From contig JYIP02000004.1 in the NCBI GenBank assembly GCA_001051155.2, positions 1,613,576 through 1,677,575 of the forward strand: 64,000 nucleotides of DNA, read 5' to 3'. Below are positions 33,300 through 46,950 of the stretch, piece by piece. The translations under genes and the position numbers were made by a program. Origin of the DNA: Chrysoporthe austroafricana. Lineage: Eukaryota; Ascomycota; Sordariomycetes; Diaporthales; Cryphonectriaceae. The first letter of the stretch is position 1. Each line of letters opens with the position of its first letter. A model generated the notes under the pieces. That model was not told the origin of the DNA. It searched no databases and worked only from the letters and a program-made list of their open reading frames with translations.

Positions 33300-36200
33300 T
33301 TTTTCGCTGCTGCTTGTCCAGGTAGTCTGCTAAAGCTTGAAGCGCATTTCGTAAATTGCTCTTGGGTTCCTATAAGTTCTCGCTTGCCGGGTAGCCTTTC
33401 TATTTGACGAGGTATTCGGGATCGTAATTTGGTTCGCAATATTTAAGGATTCGTTCGATCTCGTATTCTGGCTTATTACTTTCTATCTGAATATTTTTAT
33501 CTGTTTTAGTCGATTTTAATACTAGTTCGAAAAACGAAATATAGAATACCGGATGGATTTTCATTCCATAAGGTAATGCGAGTTTGAAATTAATATCTGA
33601 GATTTTCTTTAGGATTTTGAATAATCCTAATTTCTTATAATCCAGTAAGTAAGAGAGTTTTGTTATTTTAATATATTCTTTTCGTCGAATAAGGTAGACT
33701 TTATCCCCTTTTTGTAAGATTAGTCTTTCAATCCTTTTAGAGTTAGTATATTTCGTTATTCTTTCTTGTACGAATTTCAGTTCTTTCTGGAATTTTTCTT
33801 GAATTTTCTTAATCTTTCTGACTTGTCTTTTTGCAGCTTTTGCGTTTGCTCTTAGTATTTCGTTATAATAGGCTGTCGGGTTATAGCTATAGAATGCGTA
33901 AAATAGTAATTTTTTTATTATACTTGTATTTATATTATTATATGCAAATTGCGCTAGAAGTAGGAAATCGATCCAGTTATCTTATTTGTAGTTCATATAG
34001 TATTATAAGTATTGCTTGATAATTTGGTTAGTTTTTTCCGTTTGTTTATCTGTTTATGGATGGAATGTTATAGATATTCTCTATTATATTCCAAATAGTT
34101 TCGTGAGTAAGGTCCAGAAGTTTAATACGAACTTTCTATCTCTATCGGAAATAATTTCTTTAGGCATGCCGTAATTGGCTATAACCGTTCTGAAGAATAT
34201 ATATACGAGTTCTTCCGCTATACTGCTTTCCTTATATAGTAGGAAATAAGCGTACTTGCTTAGTTTGCAAACTATTACTAGAATGCTATTGTATTGCATT
34301 TTAATTAAAGGTTTTCGTAAGAGAAATAGCTTGGTAATAAAATCCTAGCTAATGGATTACCAAATTACTTCCGGAATCGGGAATAGTTAGAGCAACTTAT
34401 AAGGCTTGTAATATTCGATTTTATTCTTTTTGCAGCTATCGCATTTTTGTAAGATTCTTTCGATCTTTCGTCTGAATCTTAATAAGTTCCAATATCTCTT
34501 GATCTTTTCGTAAATAGCTCTGATTCCTTAATAACTATATGCTAATGCATTATATATAGTTCTAATATATTTGTCTTGCTTTTCGGGGGTTATATTTTCA
34601 GGATTTCTTTCTTGATTCTCGATTCTGATAATCGTATTGAGTTTTCTTATTTCATTTACAAAGCTACTATCTTTATTTTGTCGAAAGATATTCTGGAATT
34701 CTTTTGGTTTTGAATTTTGGTAGTCTAATCGTTTGCTGAATGCATTTGCTTTGCTATTTTCGGATCTTTTGCAATAGACGATCTTTAAGTCAAATTGTAA
34801 AAGGAATTCTGCTTATCTGATCTGTTATTTATTCAAAACTTTAATAGTTATGAATATTATAAGATTCTTGTAATCCGAATATACTATAATTTAATATTTA
34901 GTTCCGATTAAGTATTGCTGCTATTTCTCGAATGCTTTGATAATTGCTATTAGTTTTTTGTTAAGAATACTGTAATTAAGTTCTGGGCTATTTAATTTCT
35001 TTGAAAAGTTGCTTATGATCCTAAGGTATCCTTGATTATCTCTCTAGCCCAATTGTTTGCCGAATGCGTAATCTGATATATCGATTTCAATTTCAAAAAG
35101 TTTTTCTGGATCTGTTTCGCAAAGAATAGATTCTGTCGTAATTCGTCTTTTGATTTCGTTAAATGCTTCCTGTATTTCTAAAGTTTATTCGAACTTCCGA
35201 TCTTTTTTCGTTAAGTTTGTAAGCGGGTATGCGATCTTGCTATAGTTTCGAATAAACTATTAGTAGAAATTGGCATATCCGAAAAATGCTCTGATATCCT
35301 TAACATTCTTTGGAATAGGCTATTCCCGTACTGCTTTGATTTTATCTTATTGCATGCTAATCTATCCTGGCTCGATAATATAGCCTAAATAGTTAATTTT
35401 TTGTTAATGGAAATAGCATTTGCTTGGCTCGATCAGAAATTTATTATCTTGTAACATATGAAATATTTCTCGTATATGCTGCTTATATATTTCGAAATCT
35501 TTCGAGAAAATCAAGATATTATCGAAGTAGATAATGACAGTAATATCCAGAAACTTACGCAAGATATAATTAATTATTTCCTGGAAGAATGCTAATGCGT
35601 TTATAAGCCCGAAAAGCATAATTACGTATTCGAAATATCCGTAACGTATTTTGAAAGCTGTTTTCCAGATATCGTCTTCCTTGATTCTGATATAATAGTA
35701 TCCTTCCTTAAGATCAAGCGTAATAAACTATCTTGCTCCAATCAGTCGATCTTTCATTTTACTTGCTAGCAGTAATGGGTATCGATTCTTGATAGTAATA
35801 TCATTAAGCTATCAGTAATCCATATAAAGCCGTAATTTACTGTTCTTTTTGGGTACGAATAGGATAGAGTATCCTGCTAGTAATCGCGATAATCGTATAT
35901 AGCCTCGTTTCAAATTCTTATTAATGTATTCTTTGAGCGCTTTGAGTCTTGCTTTATTAAGTCCGTAAATAAGGAAGAATTTTAGCTGTATTCTTTTTTT
36001 CAAAAGGATCTCGTAATCGTACGGGCTATATTCTAGTAATCTCGTATCAAACTTCCCTTGCTATAGTTTCTTGAATTCGTAATATTCTCTTGGTATATTT
36101 TTAAGTATCAGTATTAGTCCTTTTTCATTTTCTGCAATTTATAAGAATATAAGGTATTGTTATGCGTATTTTCTTTCGCTAGCCTCCTATTTTTAGGGCT

Positions 36201-38995
36201 TTCTTATTTCTAGTAATTTCGGGTATTTATTAAATGCCGAGCCGAATTGTCTTCTAGCATATTTATGCTATAAGAGCTGTATTTCCTTATAGTTCCATAG
36301 TCCGCATTTCTTCGTATTATTCCGTATTTGACCGTTTTTCTATTAGTCAATAGTTATTTATAATTTTAGTCTGTCTTTAACCTTTATCTGGAAATTCAAG
36401 ATATCCGTAACCCTTCCCTATATTATAGCTTGTTCCTTAGCCTTAAGGGTACTTGTAAGCCTATTTGAGCGCGTTTCTCTTATATTATCCTTAATAATTA
36501 AGTTTCTTCCTTTCTTAATAATTGCGATCTTCTTAATAGGTACGGCTTGTTCCTATAAGATCTAGCTAATGGTTTAATCAATTCGAAAGTTATGCTTCTT
36601 AAGCCAAAATATTCCCAAAATCAATTTATGCTATACTGTATTTGTAATATCGAAAGCGACGCTTATCGTAAGGCCTTGAATCGAAATAAGTAAATAATCA
36701 GTTTCCATATCGATTATACTTAGGTTATATGTAACTAACTTTCCTTCTATAGTATTGAGCTTATAAGAATCTTTCTTTTGCGTTTAGGGAATTCGTTCCC
36801 TATTAACGATTTCGGGCAAGATAAAATTTCCTTATATGCTGCTATCTAATAGTATGCTATATCGTTATCCTTTGATATATATATCCAGAATAATATGCTT
36901 TTTATCTTTCTTAGTAATGGCATATAGGGATTTCGTAATCCTAATCGGCTGTTATCCTATTATAAGCAATCCTTCCCTTTTAAGGTTTCCTGGGCGTTTC
37001 TCGCTACTTATTATACTAGCTTTTTTGCTTAAGCATAGTTTCGCTACCGATTCTTCTCGATTTTCTGCAGCTTATGCCATTCTTTAGCTTTATCCTATAT
37101 ATATATAGAATATGCTATTATATAGCATTATCCCCATATAATTCTTCTATTTACGTATGCTCGTAAGCAATTGTCGGGTAGCCTTATATATGTATTATTA
37201 TTTTCGATATGCAAGACTTTTCTGAATTTTCCCTTTCTTTCTATAACGGAATGGATTAATTAGTCCTATTCCCTAAGTAGAAACCAATTTTATTTGACTT
37301 TCTTGCTGAAATGTATCTGGCAATTATAGTAAATATAGCTAATCCAGGCAAGTTTATAATATCGAGAGTATAAATAATTAATCCTTCCGTTTTCCTGGGG
37401 TAAGCATTCGCTATTCTGGAATAGTATGCTTTGGAAGAATTCTTTTGTTATAAGCCTATAAATAATATGCTCTATTTCCGTATATTTGAATATCTATTTA
37501 TTGCAATCTTGGCAATTCTTTTGCTAATAGCGGGTTATTTTTTTTAATAATTTTTCGTTAGGGATTAGAATTAATAGGTTGTTTGGCTATCTATCGGGAT
37601 ATGCCGATTTTTCGATAATAATGCTAGGTATTAGTAATTCTGGTTTTATAATGCCGATTTCCTTTTCTATTATATTGCTCTATTATCGTTCTAGATAATA
37701 ATTTAAAGGATATTTTCCTAAGTCTTTCTCGTTTCGTAAAGGTTTTTCGTTAGAGCAATTAGAATTACTATCCTGGATAACAGTATCGTAAAATAGGCTT
37801 TTCTTGCCTATAGCGAATTGCTATTATCCTTAAGGCTTGTATAGGAATTATCCTGAATTTTCCTTTTCCGAGAAATATAATAAGCAATAATCCTAATAGC
37901 AAGCTGTCTAGCTTATGCTATTATAATCAGGGTCCGCTACTTATTCTAATAGGATATTTTTATCCAGCTAATTGAGTTCCTATTGCCAAGCGATATTAAG
38001 CTGTTTTTCTGGGACTGGCTTCCATTCTCGCTTCCCTTTTCCTTATTAGCAATTGCGAGCAATATAGCCTTTCTTGCCGCAATTATAATAAGTAATCCCT
38101 TTGCATTATTCGCGTATAAGGGCATCTAGTTCTATAGGCCTAGCATATATAATGCCTAAATAGGCCGTATTATTCTTGCTTTTATATTAGAACTTGCATT
38201 TCTCAGTATTTAGCTAATATTATAGGACAGTATTATAATTCTTTTGCTATTATTATTATCATTTGTATAGTCGGTTATTAATACGGATTACTTTATTAAT
38301 AAACTTATTAAATTTTTCGGGTCGATCTTCCTTATAAAATTCGTCCTTGATTTCTTCTTTGAGTTCTGCGTAATAGGTATCTATAAGAAGTTCGTTCTTA
38401 TAATCGAAATAAACGACGATCTGTCGGAATTTCGCTATATAGTCCGCAGCCGAACCGGTCTATCGAAATGCTTCTAGCTGCCATATTGCAGTTTGTCATT
38501 TATCCGGGTCTCCAAAAGTCTTAGTAAAAGCTGCCTCGAAGTTAGCATAGCGCTGGAAGATGCGCTTAGTATCTTCCGAGCGAAGTTCCTTAATATTGTT
38601 TAAATAGTCGCGAAAGGTCGGCTCCCATTACTGGAAGGCCGTTCTTTTAAGACGACTTCTTGCGAAATCGATTTTGTTATAAGTAGTTCTGAACTGGGTT
38701 CCATAATGCTTGAAATAGGCTTTGAGTTGCGTCAAAAAGGCCTGGAAGTCTCCCCGAGTGCCTTTGTACGGGCCGGGTTTGTCAAGCTTGAAAGCCCTGG
38801 CCTGCTGGAAGGCATTGAGGCGGATAATTTCGTTCTTGATTTCCTCAAATTGCTAGTATAGAGCCACATTCTGCTGCTGGAATTGTTCGTTAGTAAGGAT
38901 AACCGGAATTTCTTCCTGGAAGGCCTGGTTATTAGACGAAAACGGGGTCTGGGGCGCTATTATGTCCTGAATATTGCTCAAGGAATATATACTGA
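33300..38995 (-). pseudogene. Gypsy-3 gag-pol, RIP-degraded
   Basis: Same order as gypsy-2: gag about 38170-38995; protease region about 36580-36900; RT fragments at 35812-36003 (PKKNSKLRLYMDY) and 35404-35619 (IYFDNILIFSKD, with DD changed to DN); integrase 34084-34299 (SDRDRKFVLNFWTLLTKLFG); chromodomain about 33370-33480. Broken by many stops. Confidence 0.82.
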
Positions 38996-39022
38996 ACCGA
39001 TCTTGAATAAGAGTTATCAAAA

Positions 39023-39444
39023 TGTTATAAATGCTGCAGCAAATCCTAAGATATACTATAAGGTTAAAGGGTTTATACTAACAAGAGCAGTGCCAAGTAT
39101 AGCCTTGAGTTTCAGGACAAAATTATTGAGTTTCGCAATATTCATAAGCCAATATAGCTATCAATGATAAGGTTTAATTGATACTTAGATTGACAACTGA
39201 AGAGCTATCTATCTATCTGGTAGATATCCGGGCTTTATATATCCAGCTTTTCAGTTAGGGATAGCTAGAATAGCTTAGCTATCTTACTGGATAGCCTGGG
39301 TAGCCTAGCTATCCTGCGATCCTAACCCTTGCGTATGTAAGCATTACGGGGTTCCTTTCGTAAGGTCCGGAAATTCTGGTACTCAGTGGGCCGTTTTCGG
39401 GTGACCGGGATGTCGTACCCTGGTCTGTACGTTGGTTCATAACA
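39023..39444 (-). repeat. Gypsy-3 5' LTR
   Basis: 422 bp, beginning and ending with the undamaged termini (ATAACA/TGTTAT). It is followed by the CAAAG target duplication at 39445-39449. Confidence 0.92.
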
Positions 39445-39449
39445 CAAAG

Positions 39450-42400
39450 GCTTTCAAGCTCGACAAACCCGGCCCTTATAAAAGCATTCGAGGAGATTTT
39501 CAGGCTTTCTTGATATAACTCAAGGCTTATTTCAAACATTATAGACCCCAGTTCAGGACTACTTACGATAAGATCGATTTCGCAAGAAATTGCTTTAAAG
39601 GAACGGCTTTCCAATAATAAGAGCTAACCTTCCGCAACTATTTAAATAATAGTAAAGAATTTCGTTCGGAAAATACTAAACGCATTTTCTAATGCTATGC
39701 CAATTTCGAATTGGCTCTCGTCAAAACCTTTGGAAATCCGGATAAATAACGCATTGCAATACGGCAATTAGAAGTATTTCGATAAACCGGTTCGGCTTCG
39801 GATTATATGGCCAGGTTCCGGCAAATTATAGCCTATTTAGATTATAAGAACGAACTTCTTATAGATGCTTATTACGCAAGATTCAAGGAAGAAGTCAAAA
39901 ATAAATTCTATAAAGAAGATCGACCTGAAAAACTTAGCGAATTCATTAATAAAGCAGTCCGAATCGATAATAGACTATATGAACGATAATAATAATAGCA
40001 AAAGAATTACAATATTATTCCGCAATATTAGCCAAATACTAGGAAGCGCAAATTCCAATATAAGGACAAGAATAGTACGGCCTATTCGGGCATTATATAT
40101 ATTAAGCTTATAGAACTAAATATTCTTATACGTAAGTAACGAAAAGGGGTTATTTATTACAATTGCGGTAAGAAAGGTTATATCGCTTATAATTGCTAAT
40201 AAGAATGAAAAAAGCGAGAATAGAAGCTAATTCCAGAGAAATAGCTTAATATTGCTTAATAGCAAGAATTCAATTAGCTAAATAAAAATATCCTATTGAA
40301 ATAAGCAGCGGACCCTAATTATAGCAGTCTTAGCTAAATAGCTTGCTATTACGATTATTGCATATTGCACTTTTCAGAAAAAGAAAGTTCAGAATAGTTC
40401 CTATATAAGCTTTAAGGAAAACAATAACTCGCTATAAGCAAGAAAGGCTTATTTTACGATACTATTATCCAGGATAGCGATTCCGATTACTCTAGCGAAA
40501 GGCTTTTGCAAAGCGAGGAAGATTTAGGGAAATACCCCTTGAACTACTATCTAGAACGATAATAAAGCAGCATAATAGAAGAAGAAATCGGCATTATGCA
40601 ATTAGGATTACCGATATCCAGCAATACTATTAAGGAATTAGTATATCCCGATAGGCAGCCGGATAACTTACTAATTCCAATTCCCGATAAAGAATTATTA
40701 GAAGAAACAGCTTATTATTAGCAAAAGAATTGCTAAGATTGCAATAAATAGATATCCAAATATACGGAAATTAAGCATATCATTTATAAGCTTATAATAA
40801 AAGAATTCTTCCAAAGCATACCATTTCAGAATAGCGGATGCCTATTCCAAGAAAACGGAAGGATCAATTACTTATACTCTCGTTATTATAAACTTACCTG
40901 GATTAGCTATATTTATTACAATTGCCAGATATATTTTAGCAAGAAAGTTAAATACGATTAGTTTCCACTTAGGGAATAGGATTAATTGATCTATCCTATT
41001 ACGGAAAAAAGAGGAAAATATAAAAAGGTCTTACATATCGAAAACAATAATGTATATATTGAGCTACCGGATAATTGCTCTCGAGCATGCGTCAATAGAA
41101 AGACTATATAAGGATAATGCTACGTAACAGCATGCTTTATATATATATAGGATAAGGCCAAAGACTGGCATAGGCTGCAGAAAATCGAAAAGAATCGGCA
41201 ACGAAGCTATGCCTAAGCAAAGAAGCTAGTATAATAAGCAGCGAGAAATGCCCGAAATACCCCAAAAGGGAAAGATTGCTTATAATGGGATAATAGCCGA
41301 TCAGAATTAGGAAGTCCTTATATATTACTACTAGAAAGAACGAGGAATATATTATTCTGGACGCATATATTAAAGGATAATGATATAGCGCATTACTGGA
41401 TAGTAGCGTATAAGGAAATTTTATCTCGCTAAAAATCGTTAATAAGGAACGAATTCTTTGGATACAGAAAAAGGATCCTTACAGACTTAATACTATAAAA
41501 GGAAAATCGGTTACGTATAACTTAGGAATAATCGATATAGAAATTGATTATTTACTTATCTTAATCCAAAGCTTTACGACAAACGTCACTTTTGATATTA
41601 CAAATACAGCATAATATGAATTGATTTTGGGAATATTTTAGCTTAAAAAATATAATCCTCGAATCGATTGGACTACTAGCCAGATTTTATAGGAATAAGC
41701 CGTACTTACTGAAAAGATTACAATTATTAATAAAGGAAAAGACCTAATTACTGAGAATAGCATAAGCGAAATGCGCTTAAACAGGCTTATAAGTACCCTT
41801 AAAGCAAAAAGGCAAGCCACGATATAAGGAAAGGTTACGGATACCTTGAATTTCCAAACGAAAATTAGGGACGGATTAAGACTATAAGTAACTATCGATT
41901 AATAAAGGTTTGGTTAAGTACGGAATAATACGAGAGAATATAGATTATGGAACCATAAAGAAATATAGCTCTTACAGTACGAATATGCCAGAAAGCAATT
42001 CGGCTCGGTACCCGATAAATATCCGAAACTACTAGAAACGAAAAAACCCCAGAAATAAGAAGCTAACGAAACAAAATATGCATAACGATACTTTATATTC
42101 TTACAGATCGCAAAAGACGAAAAAGGCCTATTACCAGACCTCAAAAATGTATTATAGGAATATTACGAATTCAAAAAGCTATAGCAAAGAAGATTCGATA
42201 ACGGCTTACCCGAATATAGCCCTTTCGATTATAAGATCCTATTAAAAGAAGGGATAAAGCCGCAAAATTACCTTATTTATAAGCTTGATTAAACAAAACT
42301 CAAAGCACTTAAAAAGTATATCGACGAAAATTTCAAGAAAAGCTATATACGGAAATCACAATTACTAGCAAGATACCCAATCCTATTCGTTCCAAAGAAA

Positions 42401-44880
42401 AACGGCAAACTACGACTTTATATAGACTATCGGCAACTTAACGATATTACAATCAAAAACCGCTATCCCTTACTATTGATAAGAGAAATGCAAAATCGTT
42501 TGATAAGAGCAAAATGGTTTACTATACTAAATTTCAAAGAAAGGTATTACTATATCCGGATCAAAGAAAACGATATTTGGAAAATAGCATTTAAGACCCG
42601 TTATGGACATTTCGAATATGTAATCTTGCCTTTTGGATTAACCAATGCATTCGTATCCTTTCAAGAAATAATTAACGATATCTTTTGCGAATACTTGGAT
42701 ACTATCGTTATCGTCTACCTTAATAATATCCTTATTTATTCCAAAGATTTCGTATTATATAAATAGTACGTACGATAAATATTTCAAATACTATAAAATA
42801 ATAAGTTTCTTATAGAACTAAGCAAATGCTAGTTTCATTAGCAAAAAGTCAATTACTTAAGCTATACTATCGAACCAGAATAAATTAGCATGCAAAAAAA
42901 TAAGGTTCGAGCAATAGAAGAATGGCTTATACTAGGAAAAACCAAGGAAATCAAAGCATTTCTCGGCTATATTAACTTCTACTAACAATTCATTTGAGAT
43001 TATAGCAAGATCGTACGCCCACTTACGGACCTTACGAAAAAAGACTGCAAATTCGAATAGACCAGGGAAGCATAAAAAGCATTCGATAAAATCAAAAAAC
43101 GAATTATATCAGAACCTATACTTTGCAAAACAAACTCAAATAAACTATTTGAAATTAAAACCGATATATTAGATTACGCGCTTAGCGGATAACTAAGCTA
43201 GCAAGATAACCAAAAACGCCTCAGGATCGTAAGCAATTTCTCAAAAAAGCTAAATAGCCCAGAACTTAATTACGGCATTCCGGACAAAAAACTAATAGCA
43301 ATTATCAAAGCATTTGAGAAATAGCAATACTATCTAATTGGAACAAAATACTAGATAATAGTATATTCAGATTACAAAAACCTGATAACGTTTATAATAA
43401 TAAAAATCTTGAATAAACGATAAATCAAATAAGCAGAATTCCTTTTATAGTTTAACTTAAAAATCGTATATTGCAAAAGATCAGAAAACGGCAAAGCGGA
43501 TGCCTTTAGCAAACGATCAAATTACCAGGATACGGAATCCAAAAAACTGCAAAACATTTTCAAGCAGGATAAAGATAGCAGCCTGGTAAACGAAATAAGA
43601 AAACTCAATACGATTATTAGAATCGAGAATCGGGAAAGAAATCCTGAAAATATAATTCCCGAAAAACAGGACGAATATATTAGGACTATGCATAATGCAC
43701 CAGTATATAGTTACCAAGGAATCAGAGCTACTTACGAAAGAATCAAGAAATACTAGAACTTGCTAGAATTCAAACGAAAAATCGAAAGAATCTTACGAGA
43801 ATGCGATAGCTGCAAGAAGAACAAGATTAAATACTATAAGCCCTATAGCTTGTTCCAATTATTCCCGATTCCGGAAGCAATTTGGCAATCCATTAGCTAA
43901 AACTTTATTACAAAATTACCCTTCTTACGAAAACCCTTAACTAGAGTATAATATAATAGCATTCTAATAATAGTTTGCAAACTAAGCAAGTATGCTTATT
44001 TCTTACTATATAAAGAAAGCAGCATAGCGGAAGAATTCGCATATATATTCTTCCGAACGGTTATAGCCAATTACGGCATGCTTAAGGAAATCATTTCCGA
44101 TAGAGACAGAAAGTTTATATCAAATTTCTGGACCTTACTTACAAAGCTATTCGGAATATAACAGAAAATATCCATAGCATTCTACTTATAGACGGACAAA
44201 CAAACGGAAAGAACTAATTAGATTATTAAGCAATATCTATAATACTATATGAATTACGAACAGGATAACTGGATCGACTTCTTACCCCTAGCGCAATTTG
44301 CATATAATAATGCAAATATAAGTATAACGAAGAAATTACTATTTTATGCATTCTATAGCTATAACCCGATAGCTTACTATAACGAGATACCAGGAACAAA
44401 TACAAAAGCTGCAAATAGACGAATCAGAAAAATCAAGAAAATTTAAAAAGAATTCTAAAAAGAACTAAGATTCGTACAAGAAAGAATAACGAAATACGCT
44501 AATTCCAAAAAGATTAAGGGATCAATCTTACAAGAAGGAAATAAAGTTTACTTTATTCGACGGAAAGATTATATTAAAATAACAAAACCCTTTTATTTAC
44601 TGGATTATAAGAAATTAGGACCATTCAGAATTCTAAGGAAAATCTCAGATATCAATTTTGAATTTGCATTACCTTATAGAATAAGAATCTATCCGGTATT
44701 CCATATCTCGTTCTTCGAACTAATACCAAAATTAACCAAAACAGATAAAAGTATCCAAATCGAAAATAACGAGCCAGAATACGAAATCGAACGAATCCTC
44801 AAGCATTGCGGACCAGACTATAATTCCGAATACCTCGTCAAATGGAAAGGCTATTCGGCAAGTAAAAATTTATAAGAACC
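39450..44880 (+). pseudogene. Gypsy-1 gag-pol (main part), RIP-degraded
   Basis: Plus strand: gag about 39450-40110; CCHC knuckle near 40145-40200 (YYNCGKKGYIAYNC, all four ligands kept); RT with RLYIDYRQLNDITIKNRYPL near 42412-42475 and VYLNNILIYSKD (YLDD to YLNN) near 42713-42748; RNase H about 43130-43520; integrase about 43650-44160 (SDRDRKFISNFWTLLTKLFG); chromodomain about 44770-44880 ending KWKGYSASKNL. Stops occur throughout. Confidence 0.82.
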
Positions 44881-44981
44881 CAAATCTAACTTACAAAATG
44901 CATCCCGAGTATTAGCGGACTACTTGGATAAATAATAACGAAAAGGAATAAGCTTATAAAAGCTCTATTTACCCGAATTAC

Positions 44982-45523
44982 TTAAGAAGATTGCCCGGAT
45001 TCAGGACAGGAATTAGCTTTACCCAAAAAACCAGACCAGTCCATTACAGAATTACCGATACTTACGGAATTCCAGTCAAAACCACTAAAAGAAGGATTAG
45101 CAATAACAGCCGCGGATTCCTCAAAAACTACTGCTTGCACCTCGATAGCTATACGGCTACGCTCTTCCTTTTCCAGACCTTAGTTTATTAACTTTATCCC
45201 CTTTTCTTGAAAGAAACAGCGTTATTTCTTTAGCCGCGCAAGACAAGCCAAGGATTCGGTTATACGAAATTAGAACTCTAGAAGCCGCCTTTCTTCCTTA
45301 ACCTTACGACTATCGATCCGGGATAATTTATCGGTAACTCGTAATACTATAGCAGGATCAGGAAAGAGAATAAGGGAAACAAGTTAGAAGGAAACTTACG
45401 AGACGATAACGAAACCCGTCCGGTATCGTAAGAATGCCCCCTTTTCGTGCAGTTAGAACAATTCTTAACCCCGTCTATTATGCGATACGACAAGCCCTTT
45501 TCAAGACAAAAAGAATAAGGCAT
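44982..45523 (-). pseudogene. Gypsy-1 antisense accessory ORF
   Basis: Minus strand between chromodomain and 3' LTR of gypsy-1. It aligns with the gypsy-2 copy (FCLEKGLSYR, CSNCTKRGHSY, PDPAIVLRVTDKLSRID, FDWNSVSIGNSVMDWSGFL) with a few stops, such as at EF*FRITESLA. It has no homopolymer block at the place where gypsy-2 has one. Confidence 0.6.
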
Positions 45524-45719
45524 GATTTCGTACTCCCGGGACTCGATAAATGAAAATCGCTTAAGACAAGCAAGGCTTTTGGAAGAAAGAATAAATACGG
45601 GATTACGAGACTTGATAACTCTGTAAGATATCTTAATTAGGAAGGCGTAAAGAAAAAACTACCGTACAGGGGCATTTACGGAATAGTATTAAGGATAATA
45701 CCCGATAGAAAGGGGATAA

Positions 45720-46132
45720 TATTATAAACTAACGTGCAAACGAAAAAAACCCCAAATAGAACCCAGGCCAGATAATGGGGAAGCATACCCCGCAAAGATT
45801 ACGTAACCTAGGGTTAGGGTTATTAAGGCTCAGCCTAGCTTACCGGGATTCGGTAAGCAGCAGCGAGTTCCAGTAAGCAACTATAAGCCAGGGATTGAGG
45901 GACTAGATATATAAGGCTGGGAGAATTACCAGCCGGATAGATAAATAATTCTTCAGTTATCAATCTAAGTATCAATTGGACCCTACTATTGATAGCTGCA
46001 TTGGCTTATGAATATTGCGATATATAAGTAAACCCGTCCTGAAGCTCAAGACCCGTACTTGGCACCGCTCTTATTAGCATAAACCCTTTGACTTTACAGT
46101 ACGTCTTAGGATCTACTGCAGCGTTTATAATA
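45720..46132 (+). repeat. Gypsy-1 3' LTR
   Basis: 413 bp, starting TATTATAAACTAACG and ending GCGTTTATAATA, preceded by the purine-rich AGAAAGGGGA at 45707-45716 (likely polypurine tract) and followed by TAATA. Confidence 0.88.
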
Positions 46133-46137
46133 TAATA

Positions 46138-46850
46138 GTAAACTATTAAATTCGGAAAGGCTTAAGATTGCGAAAAAACTATTGCTGCTAGACCGTTTTT
46201 CTTTTAAATATTACGAGAGAAAAGAAATAATTGCTTTAAGCCGATATATATTCCAGAAACGAGATCCAGATATGCGAACTAAGTTATTTTTTCTATATTA
46301 GACAGCTTTGAAAGCCTTTTAGAACTAGACCGTTTTCCTTTTAGCTTTCAATTATTCTAGTTTCGTTTATATTCCATTTATTGGCTAGTTTAATTAAGCT
46401 TATTCGTAACTGCTAGAAAATCTGAAACTAAGGCCGAATTACTTCTATTTAAGCTCTATTTATTCGAGCTAAATCGATTCGTCTAGCCCTTTAAGTCTTA
46501 AAGATCGGATTGCGCTACAGAAAAGCTATTAGCCAGTTCTTTCTTAAGGGCTAAGGGTTGCTTTTAATCGTAAAGATTCGCTAAGCAAATACTTTCAGTT
46601 CTTGATAAGTCGGAAAAAGGCTTATATCAGCTTGAGCTGTAGCCTAGAGGGCTAGTTCTCTTTCCTGAACGGTAGAGAGCCTCTGGTCTCTTTCGTAGGC
46701 GATTTTTCGTGGCTGGGCGCCTGCCAGACGTTCCCTTAGAGTACCTCTTGGAACGCCATACTCGGAGGAGGCGGTCCTTTGAGATATACCAGCCCTGACT
46801 GCAATAATGGCCCGCTGAAGATCAGCTTCGAGATAGGTTATCTTAAACCA
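46138..46850 (-). pseudogene. Fot1/pogo-like transposase, N-terminal part
   Basis: Reading leftward from about 46845, an open stretch encodes YLEADLQRAIIAVRAG followed by QRTASSEYGVPRGTLRERL, the psq/CENP-B-type helix-turn-helix of fungal DDE transposases, then QRLSTVQERELAL and a stop near 46643. Farther in, only fragments such as NKWNINETRII remain between many stops. The first 200 codons are GC-normal and the rest AT-rich, fitting RIP that ends inside the element. Confidence 0.75.
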
Positions 46851-46950
46851 TTGATGGAACTTTGCTGTTTCTTACTTTTCTAAAGCAGTTCTTTACCAAC
46901 TCTTTAGTTTCTCACAATTCCTTGTCCAGCTTTACCGCCACACCCAGCAG

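Larger units (their letters stand above)
32132..39444 (-). mobile_element. Gypsy-3: minus-strand Ty3/gypsy-like retrotransposon with complete LTRs
   Basis: 7313 bp with LTRs 32132-32553 and 39023-39444, both exactly 422 bp, and the target duplication CAAAG at 32127-32131 and 39445-39449. It is inserted into the gag region of gypsy-1. The undamaged LTR copy starts TGTTAT and ends ATAACA. The other copy has TATTAT and ATAATA, C:G to T:A changes as RIP makes. Internal order matches gypsy-2, but the middle of the LTR differs, so it belongs to a separate subfamily. Confidence 0.9.
24180..46132 (+). mobile_element. Gypsy-1: plus-strand Ty3/gypsy-like chromodomain retrotransposon, twice interrupted
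   Basis: Pieces are 24180-24293 (start of 5' LTR), 31714-32131 (rest of that LTR, leader and start of gag) and 39445-46132 (rest of gag, pol, accessory ORF, 3' LTR). It is flanked by the 5-bp duplication TAATA (24175-24179 and 46133-46137) within the Fot1-like transposase. The gag start in 31906-32131 continues directly in 39450 onward once gypsy-3 and one CAAAG copy are removed. Domain order gag, zinc knuckle, protease, RT, RNase H, integrase, chromodomain identifies Ty3/gypsy. All frames are broken. Confidence 0.85.

Noticed and set aside
32132..46132. Giant inverted repeat suggesting a palindromic element or segmental duplication
   Set aside because: Explained by gypsy-3 inserted in the opposite orientation into gypsy-1, with a CAAAG target duplication.
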